The translations under genes were made by a program, and so were the position numbers. From Caballeronia cordobensis (GTDB taxonomy: Bacteria; Pseudomonadota; Gammaproteobacteria; Burkholderiales; Burkholderiaceae): a stretch of DNA of 64,000 nucleotides. Under the pieces are notes generated by a model. The model was not told the DNA's origin. It saw nothing but the letters and a program-made list of their open reading frames with translations, and ran no database searches. Below, one piece after another: positions 55,964-64,000 of the stretch (position 1 is the first letter of the stretch; the number at the start of each line of letters is the position of its first letter). The stretch covers positions 1-64,000 of the forward strand of contig NZ_FCNY02000014.1 in NCBI RefSeq assembly GCF_001544575.2, read 5' to 3'.

Positions 55964-58519
55964 CTAACTCAAGCTTCTTTCGTGAAAGCGGTATTTACGC
56001 CCACGCTCGTTCAGCGGCGCGAGATACTCAAGGGAAATGGTGTCGCTTAGTGATTGATTTCTTAGAGCTGAGTAAAGCTGGTAGAACTCTCCGTCTAGAT
56101 TGCCGGCAAATATCCCGGGATCGTCCGATCCTAGCGATACCATAATTTCGGGATCTCCATCCATAACAAACCCCGGCACTCGCATCCAGCGCAGTGAATG
56201 ATGCTCCAAAAAAGTCTGATACTGGCTAATTCTTACATTGCTAGACGGGAGCGTTTCAACGATCACCCCTCGCTCGGCTACTTTTCGCATCAGGGATTGT
56301 TGAAGCTGAACGTATGTAGATGCCGTAAAGTAAGAGGAGCTTACCTCGATTGTTTCCTCGGTCCGCGCCCATATTTCACGATTGCTCAGCCATTCCCACA
56401 ATAAATCGACGTCGCGCCGATTGCTTTGCTTGGCATTGTGCACTAACTCTGCTTCGATCCTCCAATTATCGTTTAATGACGACGATTGCCAGTTCCAGGA
56501 ATTATCGCGAGATGCCTTAATGAAATAGGGATTTAAATGACGAAGACCCATCGCTCGTTCGAGCGCCGCGCAACTAATGTCGTCTTGGAAGACGATGCTA
56601 GAGATCTTGAGTAAGTCGGTGGAAACTCGATCAGCAAGTACATCAGATCCGGGAACCGACCTTAAGAGCTGCCATGCAGCTAGCAGATCGATCATCCAGT
56701 CACCTCGACGAACGACCATCGTTCTCGGCATCCTGTCTATCCAGAGTTGAGGAGAAATACCCATTGCAGTTCCATGACCGATCCGGTCGCCGTCCCGAAG
56801 GTCGAGCAGTGTCAGTGCATCATTGATGTTGCGCAAGCCTGCAAGCAAGTGCGGAAAATCTTCACCAACATGGTAGCTTCTCCGCGATAGCCCAGCGCGC
56901 TGACAAACTCGAAAACAGCTCGCGAAGACCTCGGGAGGCGCATCCAATTCGTTGGCCGCCGCATCGATGCCTCTAATCCACGTCTTAAGCCGCGGCCATC
57001 TCGACAACGTAGCGAGCAGTGCTGTGGCGCTGCGCCTCAATTCAGCGCGTTGTCTGAAGAACCGGTATGGACCCGCCTTGTGGACTGGACTTGCAGACCA
57101 TGGCCTCTTGATAAAGTGCGCTACAAGAGCAAGCCGATGATGACGCCGATCACGCGCGGGGCGACTTACAAATTCTTCATCGAGTTCGCGTAGGAGAGCG
57201 TTAAGTGACGTTGTCCCACCGGTGTAAGGAGGTCGCGTTGTCCAGTCGTTGCGAAGGTATCGCTTGTAGCCGAAAAGAATCTGGTGGAGGATTTTGGCAT
57301 TTTTGTCGATAGTTGATTTCGGTGCAAACCGGCCTTCTAGGTATCCGGTCCGACTAAATCCCCGATTGTCCCCGTGCATCATTATAAATCGATTGAGATA
57401 TGTCGTCTCCGCCGGTTCGCGGAGATCGGTGTAGGTCAGTTTCTGAAATTGATCAAAGCCGAACTGTTCCTCGCTTTGAACAAGAAGCCTGTAGTACTGA
57501 TTTTGAAGTAACAGATAGCAATGCAGCATGCGCTCAATGCATACATCGGGCCTGAGTGCGAGCCGTCGCAGAACCAACTCGATCCATCGGACTTCATCAA
57601 CCGCTCGCGTCGCAGAGGAAAGCTCAAGCGACGCGTCGCGTGCAGGCGGCGCCGATCTCTCGATTAGCGGAAACTCACAAAATTCAGTGTAGCGTGTCGG
57701 TAGGTTCATTCCTCCCGGAACGCTGTCCGTCGCGAGTGCCACTAACCATTGTCTTAGATGCCGCGCCGCAACGAGCTGCCGATAGAGTTCTGCGGGTGTT
57801 AGCGTCGGATTGACGGCATGGGCGAGTTCTCGAATTCGAGCCGCCTCTTGGCTGGACCTTGCAATCCATTTGTTACTAAAGTCGCGTGTCTCAGCCTTCG
57901 GCGCGATGAGTGCACGCAGCCAGCACTGCTCTGCGTGGGTGCTTCCGTTGAGATGCAGGTGAGTTTCATGCAGGCCTTCTCGTGCGATGTAGTCCTCGAC
58001 CACGGCGTCTATGGGTAGCAGAATCGGCTGCAGTTCCCGTCGCCAGCCACCGCTGCGAAAATCTGCCGCGGATTCTGCATGAATTTCGTGCGAACGGTGG
58101 GCATCCATGGATCTATGGTTTGCCCAAAGGCTACCCAAAACAGGCAAGCCGCTCATGCGACTCAAGACGCTTTGTTGCCACGGCCCGAATTTGGAGCGCT
58201 TAACCGTTGCGTGACCGTGACGAAGCTGAAGAAATTCGTCAGACAATGCTTTCAGTGACGCCAGGAGCAAGCAGTGTTCGCCGATACTGCCGACTCGCTG
58301 GCTTAAGTGCCGCCATGAGCTTTCGAATACGTGGTCAGGAAATCGAGAAGCCCATGGCCGATATCCCAGATACACCGCTTCACGCAGCTCAGAACTGCTG
58401 ATGTCATCCGAAAACATCGACCGGGTCACAAGGTCTAGAACCAGATGATTCGAGAGCAAAGTAGCAGAAATCAGAGCGATTACGCTACTGGTATCGCCAT
58501 TCGCGATTTCTTCGTTCAT
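55964..58519 (-). CDS. rdrB: RdrB-like adenosine-deaminase-fold protein (RADAR antiphage system)
   Basis: An 851-residue protein with the metal-dependent deaminase layout: HLH at 187-189 (GLHETHLHLNGS), His-Val-Gly-Glu at 550-553 (general-acid Glu553), His582 in DRIGHG, and Asp799/Asp800 in LGSDDPG; VETLPSSNVRIS matches the deaminase strand motif. At twice the size of housekeeping adenosine deaminase and fused to extra helical regions, it fits RdrB, which with RdrA restricts phage by adenosine or ATP deamination. Its start overlaps rdrA by ATGA. The codon use is lower in GC than core genes. Confidence 0.87.
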   Translation of the reverse strand: MNEEIANGDTSSVIALISATLLSNHLVLDLVTRSMFSDDISSSELREAVYLGYRPWASRFPDHVFESSWRHLSQRVGSIGEHCLLLASLKALSDEFLQLRHGHATVKRSKFGPWQQSVLSRMSGLPVLGSLWANHRSMDAHRSHEIHAESAADFRSGGWRRELQPILLPIDAVVEDYIAREGLHETHLHLNGSTHAEQCWLRALIAPKAETRDFSNKWIARSSQEAARIRELAHAVNPTLTPAELYRQLVAARHLRQWLVALATDSVPGGMNLPTRYTEFCEFPLIERSAPPARDASLELSSATRAVDEVRWIELVLRRLALRPDVCIERMLHCYLLLQNQYYRLLVQSEEQFGFDQFQKLTYTDLREPAETTYLNRFIMMHGDNRGFSRTGYLEGRFAPKSTIDKNAKILHQILFGYKRYLRNDWTTRPPYTGGTTSLNALLRELDEEFVSRPARDRRHHRLALVAHFIKRPWSASPVHKAGPYRFFRQRAELRRSATALLATLSRWPRLKTWIRGIDAAANELDAPPEVFASCFRVCQRAGLSRRSYHVGEDFPHLLAGLRNINDALTLLDLRDGDRIGHGTAMGISPQLWIDRMPRTMVVRRGDWMIDLLAAWQLLRSVPGSDVLADRVSTDLLKISSIVFQDDISCAALERAMGLRHLNPYFIKASRDNSWNWQSSSLNDNWRIEAELVHNAKQSNRRDVDLLWEWLSNREIWARTEETIEVSSSYFTASTYVQLQQSLMRKVAERGVIVETLPSSNVRISQYQTFLEHHSLRWMRVPGFVMDGDPEIMVSLGSDDPGIFAGNLDGEFYQLYSALRNQSLSDTISLEYLAPLNERGRKYRFHERSLS

Positions 58520-61194
58520 GGTATGGAAATGTGTTCGACAAGATCCCAGGTCTCACTGTCGCAAAGCATTTCGTGAATCCTAGTATGCGTGCTTCTGCGC
58601 TCTTCCTCCTCGTGCATCCCCATGATGGTTTTACGTAGATTGTGATGTGTCATCTGCATTTCGGTCCTTGCAAGCTTCGCGATACCATCTGCATATCTTC
58701 GTTCCGCGTTCAGTAGACCAAGAATAAGCGGGCATGTGACGATCAAGGCGGTGAGAGGGGTTTGTGTGCGGTTGACTGCTTGATGCTTCAGCTTTGTTAC
58801 GAACGTATCAGGTGATGTGAGCGGGTTGGTCCGATCGATAGACCTGAGTTTTTCATACGATGCCATATTGGTGTGCAGATGATGCTCCAGCTCCTCAACC
58901 AAAAATGCGTTAACCACGCACAACGCAAAGAGCTCCATCAGGCTCGCCGCGCCGACCTTTCCCCGCCTATCAATCGAGACTTTTTCAAGGCTGAAATACA
59001 GGCGCGTCCAAATCTTCCCGATGAAAACCGAGGACGGCGAGATTGAACCCTTCAGATCTTGAATATCCCTCAACCAGTTGAGAGTATTTCTACTCAGTTC
59101 TGAAAGCGCGCTGTAACCTGTTGGCACATCGGGCCCAGACTCTTCAGACCTGTGCGAGTGATAGTCCTTTTCACTAACTTCGTCGACTGCCCTGAGGGGA
59201 TATTCCTCTTCCCATTCTGGGCGTGAAATGCTAAGCGCCGGATAGGGTTTCGAAAGAATACCAAGTACGCTCTTTAAATTAAGATCGCTCTCTCGCAAGG
59301 AGAGCAATCGCTCAATGATCCCCAATATGTTGAATATAGAGGCAAGCGTTAACTTAGCGATTCCAGAAACGTCGATCAAACTCAGTGCGAAAACAGGCTG
59401 CGGCTTTTTTTGTTCACGAAGAGCTTCGAGTTGATGCGAAACAGTCTCGAATGTTCGGCCCCTTTCTGTCGCTCGGAACGTTGGCTCTCGCTTGCAGAGG
59501 CCAATCACGCCAAATCGGACGGTTGGAGCATCGAAATTCACCAGAAATGGACTGGAAAGGATAACCGCAGCATGTCTCGCCCAGTTCAGAGAGTCTTCCT
59601 TTCGTCCAATTCCGACATATTTCTTAAAAAGCTTTAATCGATCCGACTCGCCGAGCCGCGTACGATTTCGCGCGGACATCGTTTGGCCATAGAGAGCGAC
59701 GCTTCCGGGTCCGGCCAGCATATACTGAATGACCGAGCTCGGGCTTCCAGCGCAGAACGCAGCGACATCCGCGGAGAGCGACGCGAAACTATTACGAAGA
59801 CCTGGATCACTGGGCTGAGGACGCAAGTAAGCGGCTGTATCGACGTCGCCCTCTCGAACGGCAAGGTCGAACACGGCTTCGATCAAGGCGGGCAACTCTC
59901 GCGCCGCAATGGCATCAACATCGACGCCAAACTTGTAAAGACTCCCAAGTGCGACCGATCTCAGGGCTTCGCACACGGCGTCTGAGAGCTCCGTAGACCA
60001 CTCGGTCGCTGGTCTGCGTCCATTGTCTCGTTGGCTCAGGTGCCCTGCGACCTTCGAGAGCAGTTGAAGTACCGATCTTAGAGGCTGTTTGAGCAGAAAT
60101 TCTCGATATAGAGCAATGTCACGAGAACTGCGAATGCGAAGGCTTTGCTGGACCGTTTCAGCGATTACAGAGTCTACGTCTCGTTCTTCGAGCCAAGAGT
60201 TGCTGACTAGTTTGTATCGAACGGTTGACTTTTTCCGGGTTTCACTATCGCCTATCAAGTTCCAAAGTGGTCTGAGCTGAATGCGTCGCCTGATAGGAAA
60301 AAGCTTGAGCAGATACTGGTCCTCGAGGTGATCAAGCATTCGAATGCGCTGAGACACGCGCTGCTCATCGAGATCGTCTTTCTTGCTATTTCGATGGAGC
60401 ATGCCTGAAAACATGTCCCGTACCTGAAGCGAATACAACTCTAGATCTCCGGTTACCAGGATGATCAGCTTTGGCATGTCTAGGTATTTCCTGATACATT
60501 CGAGGACGCTGCGGGCATGTTCCGTATAGGTATCCGCATCGTCGAACGCCAGGATCAACGCATTGACGTTCAAAAGGCTGCACGCCGAATCTATGACGTT
60601 ATGTAGATCGGAGCGCAGATCTTCGCTGTGGCCGGCACGCTCCAGACCCCAGTCAAGGAAAAGCTCGGCATCCACGTCCTGCAGAGGATTGTGGCCAGGA
60701 GCCAGCAAACTTAGACCTCCTGCCAACTTTCGGAAGAAGTCACGAAAACTAGCGAGATGACGATCTTCGTTCAACGTGAAGTTGCTGCGTGCGGTCTTGT
60801 CGACCTCTCGTTTCAACGCTTTCAGCACATGAAGTAACACGACTTCATTGCTTTCGACACGGCTGGGGTCGATATGGGCGAGCGGCGCAATCTTGAGGCC
60901 TTCCTCTCGCAGATCCTTCGAAAGACCTTTGAATGCTGACTTCAGAAATGTAGATTTGCCCGCGCCGCGGGTACCGTCGATGAAATAGACGAGACCGCTT
61001 CCTGCTGGATAGCCGTCCAACCAGTCTTGCCTGAGAATCCTCTTTAGGTCGCGATCGATTTCGCTCTTCAGTGCATCGTAGCGATCCAATTGAATGAGCT
61101 GGTTCGTTTCAACTTGATTGTTGTCGTCACTGCGATCAAGGTCAATTTCAATTATTGTTGACGTATTCGACGATGATTTGCTTGTTAAAGCCAT
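58516..61194 (-). CDS. rdrA: RdrA-like P-loop ATPase (RADAR antiphage system)
   Basis: An 892-residue protein. An N-terminal P-loop ATPase domain has Walker A GTRGAGKS at 74-81, Walker B ALILAFDDAD at about 212-221, and a sensor-like strand LIILVTGD at 243-250; the remaining 600 residues are helical, without a known motif. Size, architecture and the coupled deaminase gene match RdrA, which forms ring assemblies with RdrB. The ATG 61194 has only a weak ribosome site (GGA). No accessory SLATT- or Csx27-like gene (seen in some RADAR loci) was found beside it. Confidence 0.85.
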   Translation of the reverse strand: MALTSKSSSNTSTIIEIDLDRSDDNNQVETNQLIQLDRYDALKSEIDRDLKRILRQDWLDGYPAGSGLVYFIDGTRGAGKSTFLKSAFKGLSKDLREEGLKIAPLAHIDPSRVESNEVVLLHVLKALKREVDKTARSNFTLNEDRHLASFRDFFRKLAGGLSLLAPGHNPLQDVDAELFLDWGLERAGHSEDLRSDLHNVIDSACSLLNVNALILAFDDADTYTEHARSVLECIRKYLDMPKLIILVTGDLELYSLQVRDMFSGMLHRNSKKDDLDEQRVSQRIRMLDHLEDQYLLKLFPIRRRIQLRPLWNLIGDSETRKKSTVRYKLVSNSWLEERDVDSVIAETVQQSLRIRSSRDIALYREFLLKQPLRSVLQLLSKVAGHLSQRDNGRRPATEWSTELSDAVCEALRSVALGSLYKFGVDVDAIAARELPALIEAVFDLAVREGDVDTAAYLRPQPSDPGLRNSFASLSADVAAFCAGSPSSVIQYMLAGPGSVALYGQTMSARNRTRLGESDRLKLFKKYVGIGRKEDSLNWARHAAVILSSPFLVNFDAPTVRFGVIGLCKREPTFRATERGRTFETVSHQLEALREQKKPQPVFALSLIDVSGIAKLTLASIFNILGIIERLLSLRESDLNLKSVLGILSKPYPALSISRPEWEEEYPLRAVDEVSEKDYHSHRSEESGPDVPTGYSALSELSRNTLNWLRDIQDLKGSISPSSVFIGKIWTRLYFSLEKVSIDRRGKVGAASLMELFALCVVNAFLVEELEHHLHTNMASYEKLRSIDRTNPLTSPDTFVTKLKHQAVNRTQTPLTALIVTCPLILGLLNAERRYADGIAKLARTEMQMTHHNLRKTIMGMHEEEERRSTHTRIHEMLCDSETWDLVEHISIP

Positions 61195-61635
61195 GGAGAT
61201 TCCGCGGAAATTGTGCTAGTTTTTCGACTCGTCTAAGGGCGCGCCGATTACATGATCTTAGCGTACATGGGCAAAGCTGGGAAAGGCGCGCGGATAAACT
61301 CGCCGATCCAAATCCCTCGAACGTCAGGGAGAGCCGACCTGCTGTGGCTTTGATTTCCGGACGCTAATGCACGGCACCCTTCGCACGATTGGGCACCAGA
61401 AAGCAACTATTGAGAACGCTTTGGGGCGCTCCGACCTACACCGGGTAGCGCCTTGGTTCTGCCGCGCTCTCGAAGTTTGCGGTAACTGGACTGGTTACCC
61501 GACCAGCGAGCCGCAAGCTTCGGAGAAGCGGCTTTTTTATTGGCAAGCGATAGTGTTTGGTACAACGGAGCCACCCGGCCATTCTAGTCATTGAGTGCGA
61601 TCGTTGGATGGATGCAGCGATCGAAAGGTGCGAAT
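61195..61635. other. Low-GC region upstream of rdrA
   Basis: About 440 bases with no gene that I can support. It should contain the rdr promoter at its left end and contains a clear terminator at 61509-61538 on the plus strand. A dyad GGTAAC...GTTACC stands just before that terminator. Confidence 0.4.
61509..61538 (+). terminator. Rho-independent terminator with no evident gene
   Basis: Stem AGCCGC / GCGGCT enclosing a second short stem (TTC/GAA), followed by six T. On the plus strand, where no gene precedes it; perhaps left from a lost gene or the end of a small RNA. Confidence 0.6.
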
Positions 61636-62796
61636 TCAAGGCTTCAAAACAGCTCGAAGGATGCCTGCCGTATTCTGCATAGATATGTCGGTATCCAAAG
61701 AATACTGATCCAAGGCATGAGGGCAAGACGTCTCGACTCGCAGTGTTCGTGCGTTTGCCAGCGCCAGCGCCTCATTGGACGAGAGTGCTATAGCTGCGAA
61801 AATTCCGCGCCCATTTTTGTCGGGCTGCCATCGGACCGCTCGTGCAATGATGGCTCTTCTTTCGTCCAGTAACCAACCAAACATTTGCTCGACCATCGGT
61901 GGACGACAAGGCATCCACACCTTCGACAATGCTGCTTGCGAACCGATTGTGGAATTCGCCTCGGATCAGCAGCACTGGCCCTGTGGAAGTCTGGGTAAGC
62001 AAAAGTTGTGTGACGTTCGCGTCATCACCTTGAGCGGTGGGCTGGCTGACCAGGACCGATCAACACGCCGTCAGGCCCTGCTTGGAGGTTCCATGCATGA
62101 AGAATCTGTGTTGGGTTGTCCAAGCGAAGACTCTTCACTTCGTTCGTATTGAGCCAATAAATTTTCTCAGCTGGCACAAGCGATGCCAAATCAAGGATAC
62201 GCCCCGAGATTCCCATTCCTTCGAGATAGTCCGCAATCTGCACGACTGCTACCTGAGTAGCGCTATCGCCGATCTGCCCGGACCGGCCCGAGAACTGATG
62301 TATTCCGACCCGTGAGCGGTCCTCCACACTTCGATTCATGCCACCGGCGAATGACAAGACACACGCAGAAGCGCAGATAGCTCCATTGTCGCGAAATGCG
62401 TCAGATCGCGAATTATCTCTTTTTGTATAGTCTGAAGCCAAACAGGTGTCTAACTTCATATTTCGAATACTTTGCCGAGCTTGATGCCACCGACAAGATC
62501 TCCACCGGGACTGTCGCAGCACACGCGCGTGTAGTCCGCTAGATGCTCTTTATCTAAGTAAGACGATTTGCGATGTTCGTAACGAACGATCGCAGAGATT
62601 CCGCCGTATCAGCCTTGGCGATCCCGTGCGCCAAGATTGTAGGCGCGCAGAAGCTAGCGTTGCCAGCGCAAGGGGAGAAAACGGAGAACGACATCTCTCC
62701 ATAGGACTTTAGGGGCGCCGCCGCATTCGCGTGGGTCACCAAGACCGGATTTGCAGTGGCGAACAGCCATACGCACACTGTAGCAAATAGCTTCAT
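61636..62796 (-). pseudogene. COG3904-like exported protein gene broken by several frame changes
   Basis: Read leftward from ATG 62796 it begins with a signal peptide (MKLFATVCVWLFATANPVLV) and SFCAPTILAHGIAKADTAES. The frame then shifts near 62560-62580 to VCCDSPGGDLVGGIKLGKVF, near 62465 to GAICASACVLSFAGGMNR and VGIHQF, near 62040 to TQTSTGPVLLIRGEFHNRF, and near 61880 to GIFAAIALSSNEALALANAR. CDSPGG, CASAC and GVHQF-like motifs are those of the ClpP-fold periplasmic COG3904 family. At least four frame changes mean no functional product unless the sequence has errors. Confidence 0.7.
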
Positions 62797-63239
62797 GATG
62801 TAACCTCCTATCGCGTTAGGGCGTTAACGGCAAATACAGTAGTAACTTGAGGCGATTGACGCCACGCGCGAGTTGATCGAGGGCTGGGGACTTCGAGCGG
62901 TCTTTGGCGCCGAGCGAGGTACCGCTTTTGATCGAAAGCAATGCTCATTCAATGACGGCGCTATTCACGTTATGAGCAGTCACAGACCGTTCTCGATGAA
63001 GCGTGACTCAGAAGCGTCGAGGCTATGTCATCGGAGGCTGGAAGCGGCCATTGAGTTACTTGGCGCGCCAAGCACTCGGTCATTTGCAAAACGGACCTGT
63101 TTGGTTGGCGCACGCGACCGGGCAGGCGCGACTGGCAGAAAGCGACGCTTATCCTGTTTTAGACCTACCGAAATCCGAAGATCGGCAACGGTCGTGGGCC
63201 GGCACGCCCGGCCGATTGGCAAACGATCGCTGCCGCTCC

Positions 63240-63250
63240 GGGGGGGGGGG
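63240..63250. repeat. Tract of eleven G
   Basis: A single-base run of 11 G within the unassigned right end. Such tracts are slippage-prone and may be a source of frame change or of assembly error. Confidence 0.8.
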
Positions 63251-63945
63251 CGACGCGGGTCAGTCGAGATTCGAGAGGCCGAGGACGTCGAATCTTTGCT
63301 TTGGCGGATGCCGGAAGGAGCCGTGCAATGTCAATCGCGTCCGGACGCTCGTAGAAGGCTCCCAGCCTGCCACGAACCGTTGCTTTCGCATCGAGGTAAG
63401 CCTGAGACACGCTAAGGAGGAACGACGCCGACAATTCGTCAAATATGGAATAAAGCCGGACTCGGCCGCGGTAAGCGCCTCCGTATAGTGAGAATCCAAG
63501 ACCGCTTGAACGTTGTGTTGGAGCATGGTTGCATCGGATGCTATGCCTCCGCGGCGGCCCAGCCCATCGCGTTCCGCTCTAGCGTCGGCGGCAATTGCGG
63601 CATAAGACGCAATGCCCGAACGCGGCGCTAGCGGCCTGGTGCGTAATGGCATCCTTCAGTAGTGACTTCAGCCAGTTAGTCGGAGCGCGGCACCGGCGAA
63701 CGGAAAGCGAAACGAGTTGCAAGTTGCATGGCGCCTCCTGACAAAAAAGGATTTGCTGTTCATCGCAACCGGATTCCAAGATTCGGAGCCCGTCTTTCGG
63801 CTGGCCGGTGCGGTCGGCGCGAAATACCCGCGGCCTCGTCACCACCGTCATTCTTGAGTTCATCACCCGCGACGGTCAGGAGCACGCGGGCGAGCGCCGT
63901 CGAGGAGACAAGGGCGGGGTATGCGGCCCGCAGACGCAGACGCAG

Positions 63946-63969
63946 CCGAGGACGCGGCCGAGGACGCGG
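63946..63969. repeat. Tandem duplication of a 12-base unit
   Basis: CCGAGGACGCGG occurs twice end to end. In one plus-strand frame it encodes AED repeats (ADAAEDAAEDAALRALTTHG) running off the window end; whether this is a gene start cannot be judged. Confidence 0.6.
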
Positions 63970-64000
63970 CCCTGCGCGCCTTGACAACGCATGGCCGTGA

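Larger units (their letters stand above)
62797..64000. other. Unassigned right end of the window
   Basis: About 1.2 kb without a gene I can support. Short open frames exist on both strands, but none has a good ribosome site plus recognisable protein. Two pieces look briefly coding: minus-strand fragments near 63170-63560 in alternating frames, and plus-strand TRGLVTTVILEFITRDGQEH near 63830-63890. I could not assign either to a family; they are probably more degraded genes. Confidence 0.4.

Noticed and set aside
62025-62522. Stand-alone 165-codon minus-strand gene
   Set aside because: It lacks the signal peptide and the CDSPGG part, which are present just upstream in other frames; treated as part of one broken COG3904-like gene.
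62873-63415. 180-codon plus-strand frame at the right end
   Set aside because: No ribosome site, no recognisable motif, and an Arg/Ser/Gly-rich composition typical of non-coding frames here.

Overview
The window is GC-rich DNA from a Burkholderiaceae bacterium, most likely Paraburkholderia or Caballeronia. This rests on the paa gene order, the RND/NodT efflux operon, DUF1488, DUF4142 and FmdB-type small genes, a glp-type glycerol ABC operon, and strong G/C third positions. It is mostly ordinary chromosome, with lower-GC accessory pieces around 25.6-27.1 kb (RES-domain protein) and from about 55.3 kb to the right end (RADAR-type locus among broken genes). I saw no rRNA, tRNA, CRISPR array, integrase or intact insertion sequence.

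Layout. 1-4.4 kb: end of a phenylacetate catabolic cluster (paaE end, thiolase, 3-hydroxyacyl-CoA dehydrogenase, phenylacetate-CoA ligase). 4.7-10.6 kb: complete RND efflux operon (pump, adaptor, outer-membrane channel). 10.6-13.4 kb: SBP56-type methanethiol oxidase coupled to a six-helix membrane protein, and a 51-aa membrane miniprotein. 13.5-25.6 kb: housekeeping and transport genes (Lrp regulator with divergent DMT exporter, rdgC, diguanylate cyclase, second DMT exporter, YihY, NCS1 permease, alpha/beta hydrolase, dgkA, TehA-like channel). 25.8-26.6 kb: orphan RES-domain gene.

27.1-34.8 kb: a tightly packed five-gene minus-strand operon. It runs from a two-partner-secretion exoprotein and its transporter to a FecR-domain periplasmic protein, a CHASE2 class III adenylate cyclase, and a metallo-beta-lactamase-fold cyclic-nucleotide phosphodiesterase. 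It thus seems to pair a secreted adhesin-like protein with a module that both makes and removes cAMP. 35-41.9 kb: LysR regulator, small exported proteins, cupin, DMT exporter, stress-type small proteins, beta-carbonic anhydrase. 42.2-47.1 kb: an OGT-like TPR/GT41 glycosyltransferase and a second TPR-glycosyltransferase flank a zinc-ribbon and a CBS protein. 48.2-54.2 kb: a complete glpSTPQUV-type ABC importer operon with its own terminator, whose two ATPases carry complementary motif defects.

55.3-64 kb: accessory region. The main find is a two-gene RADAR-type antiphage locus: rdrA (P-loop ATPase, 892 aa) and rdrB (adenosine-deaminase-fold protein, 851 aa), overlapping by ATGA. It is flanked by the C-terminal remnant of an SMC-like ATPase and by a COG3904-like gene broken by several frame changes. 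The last 1.2 kb holds no gene I can support.
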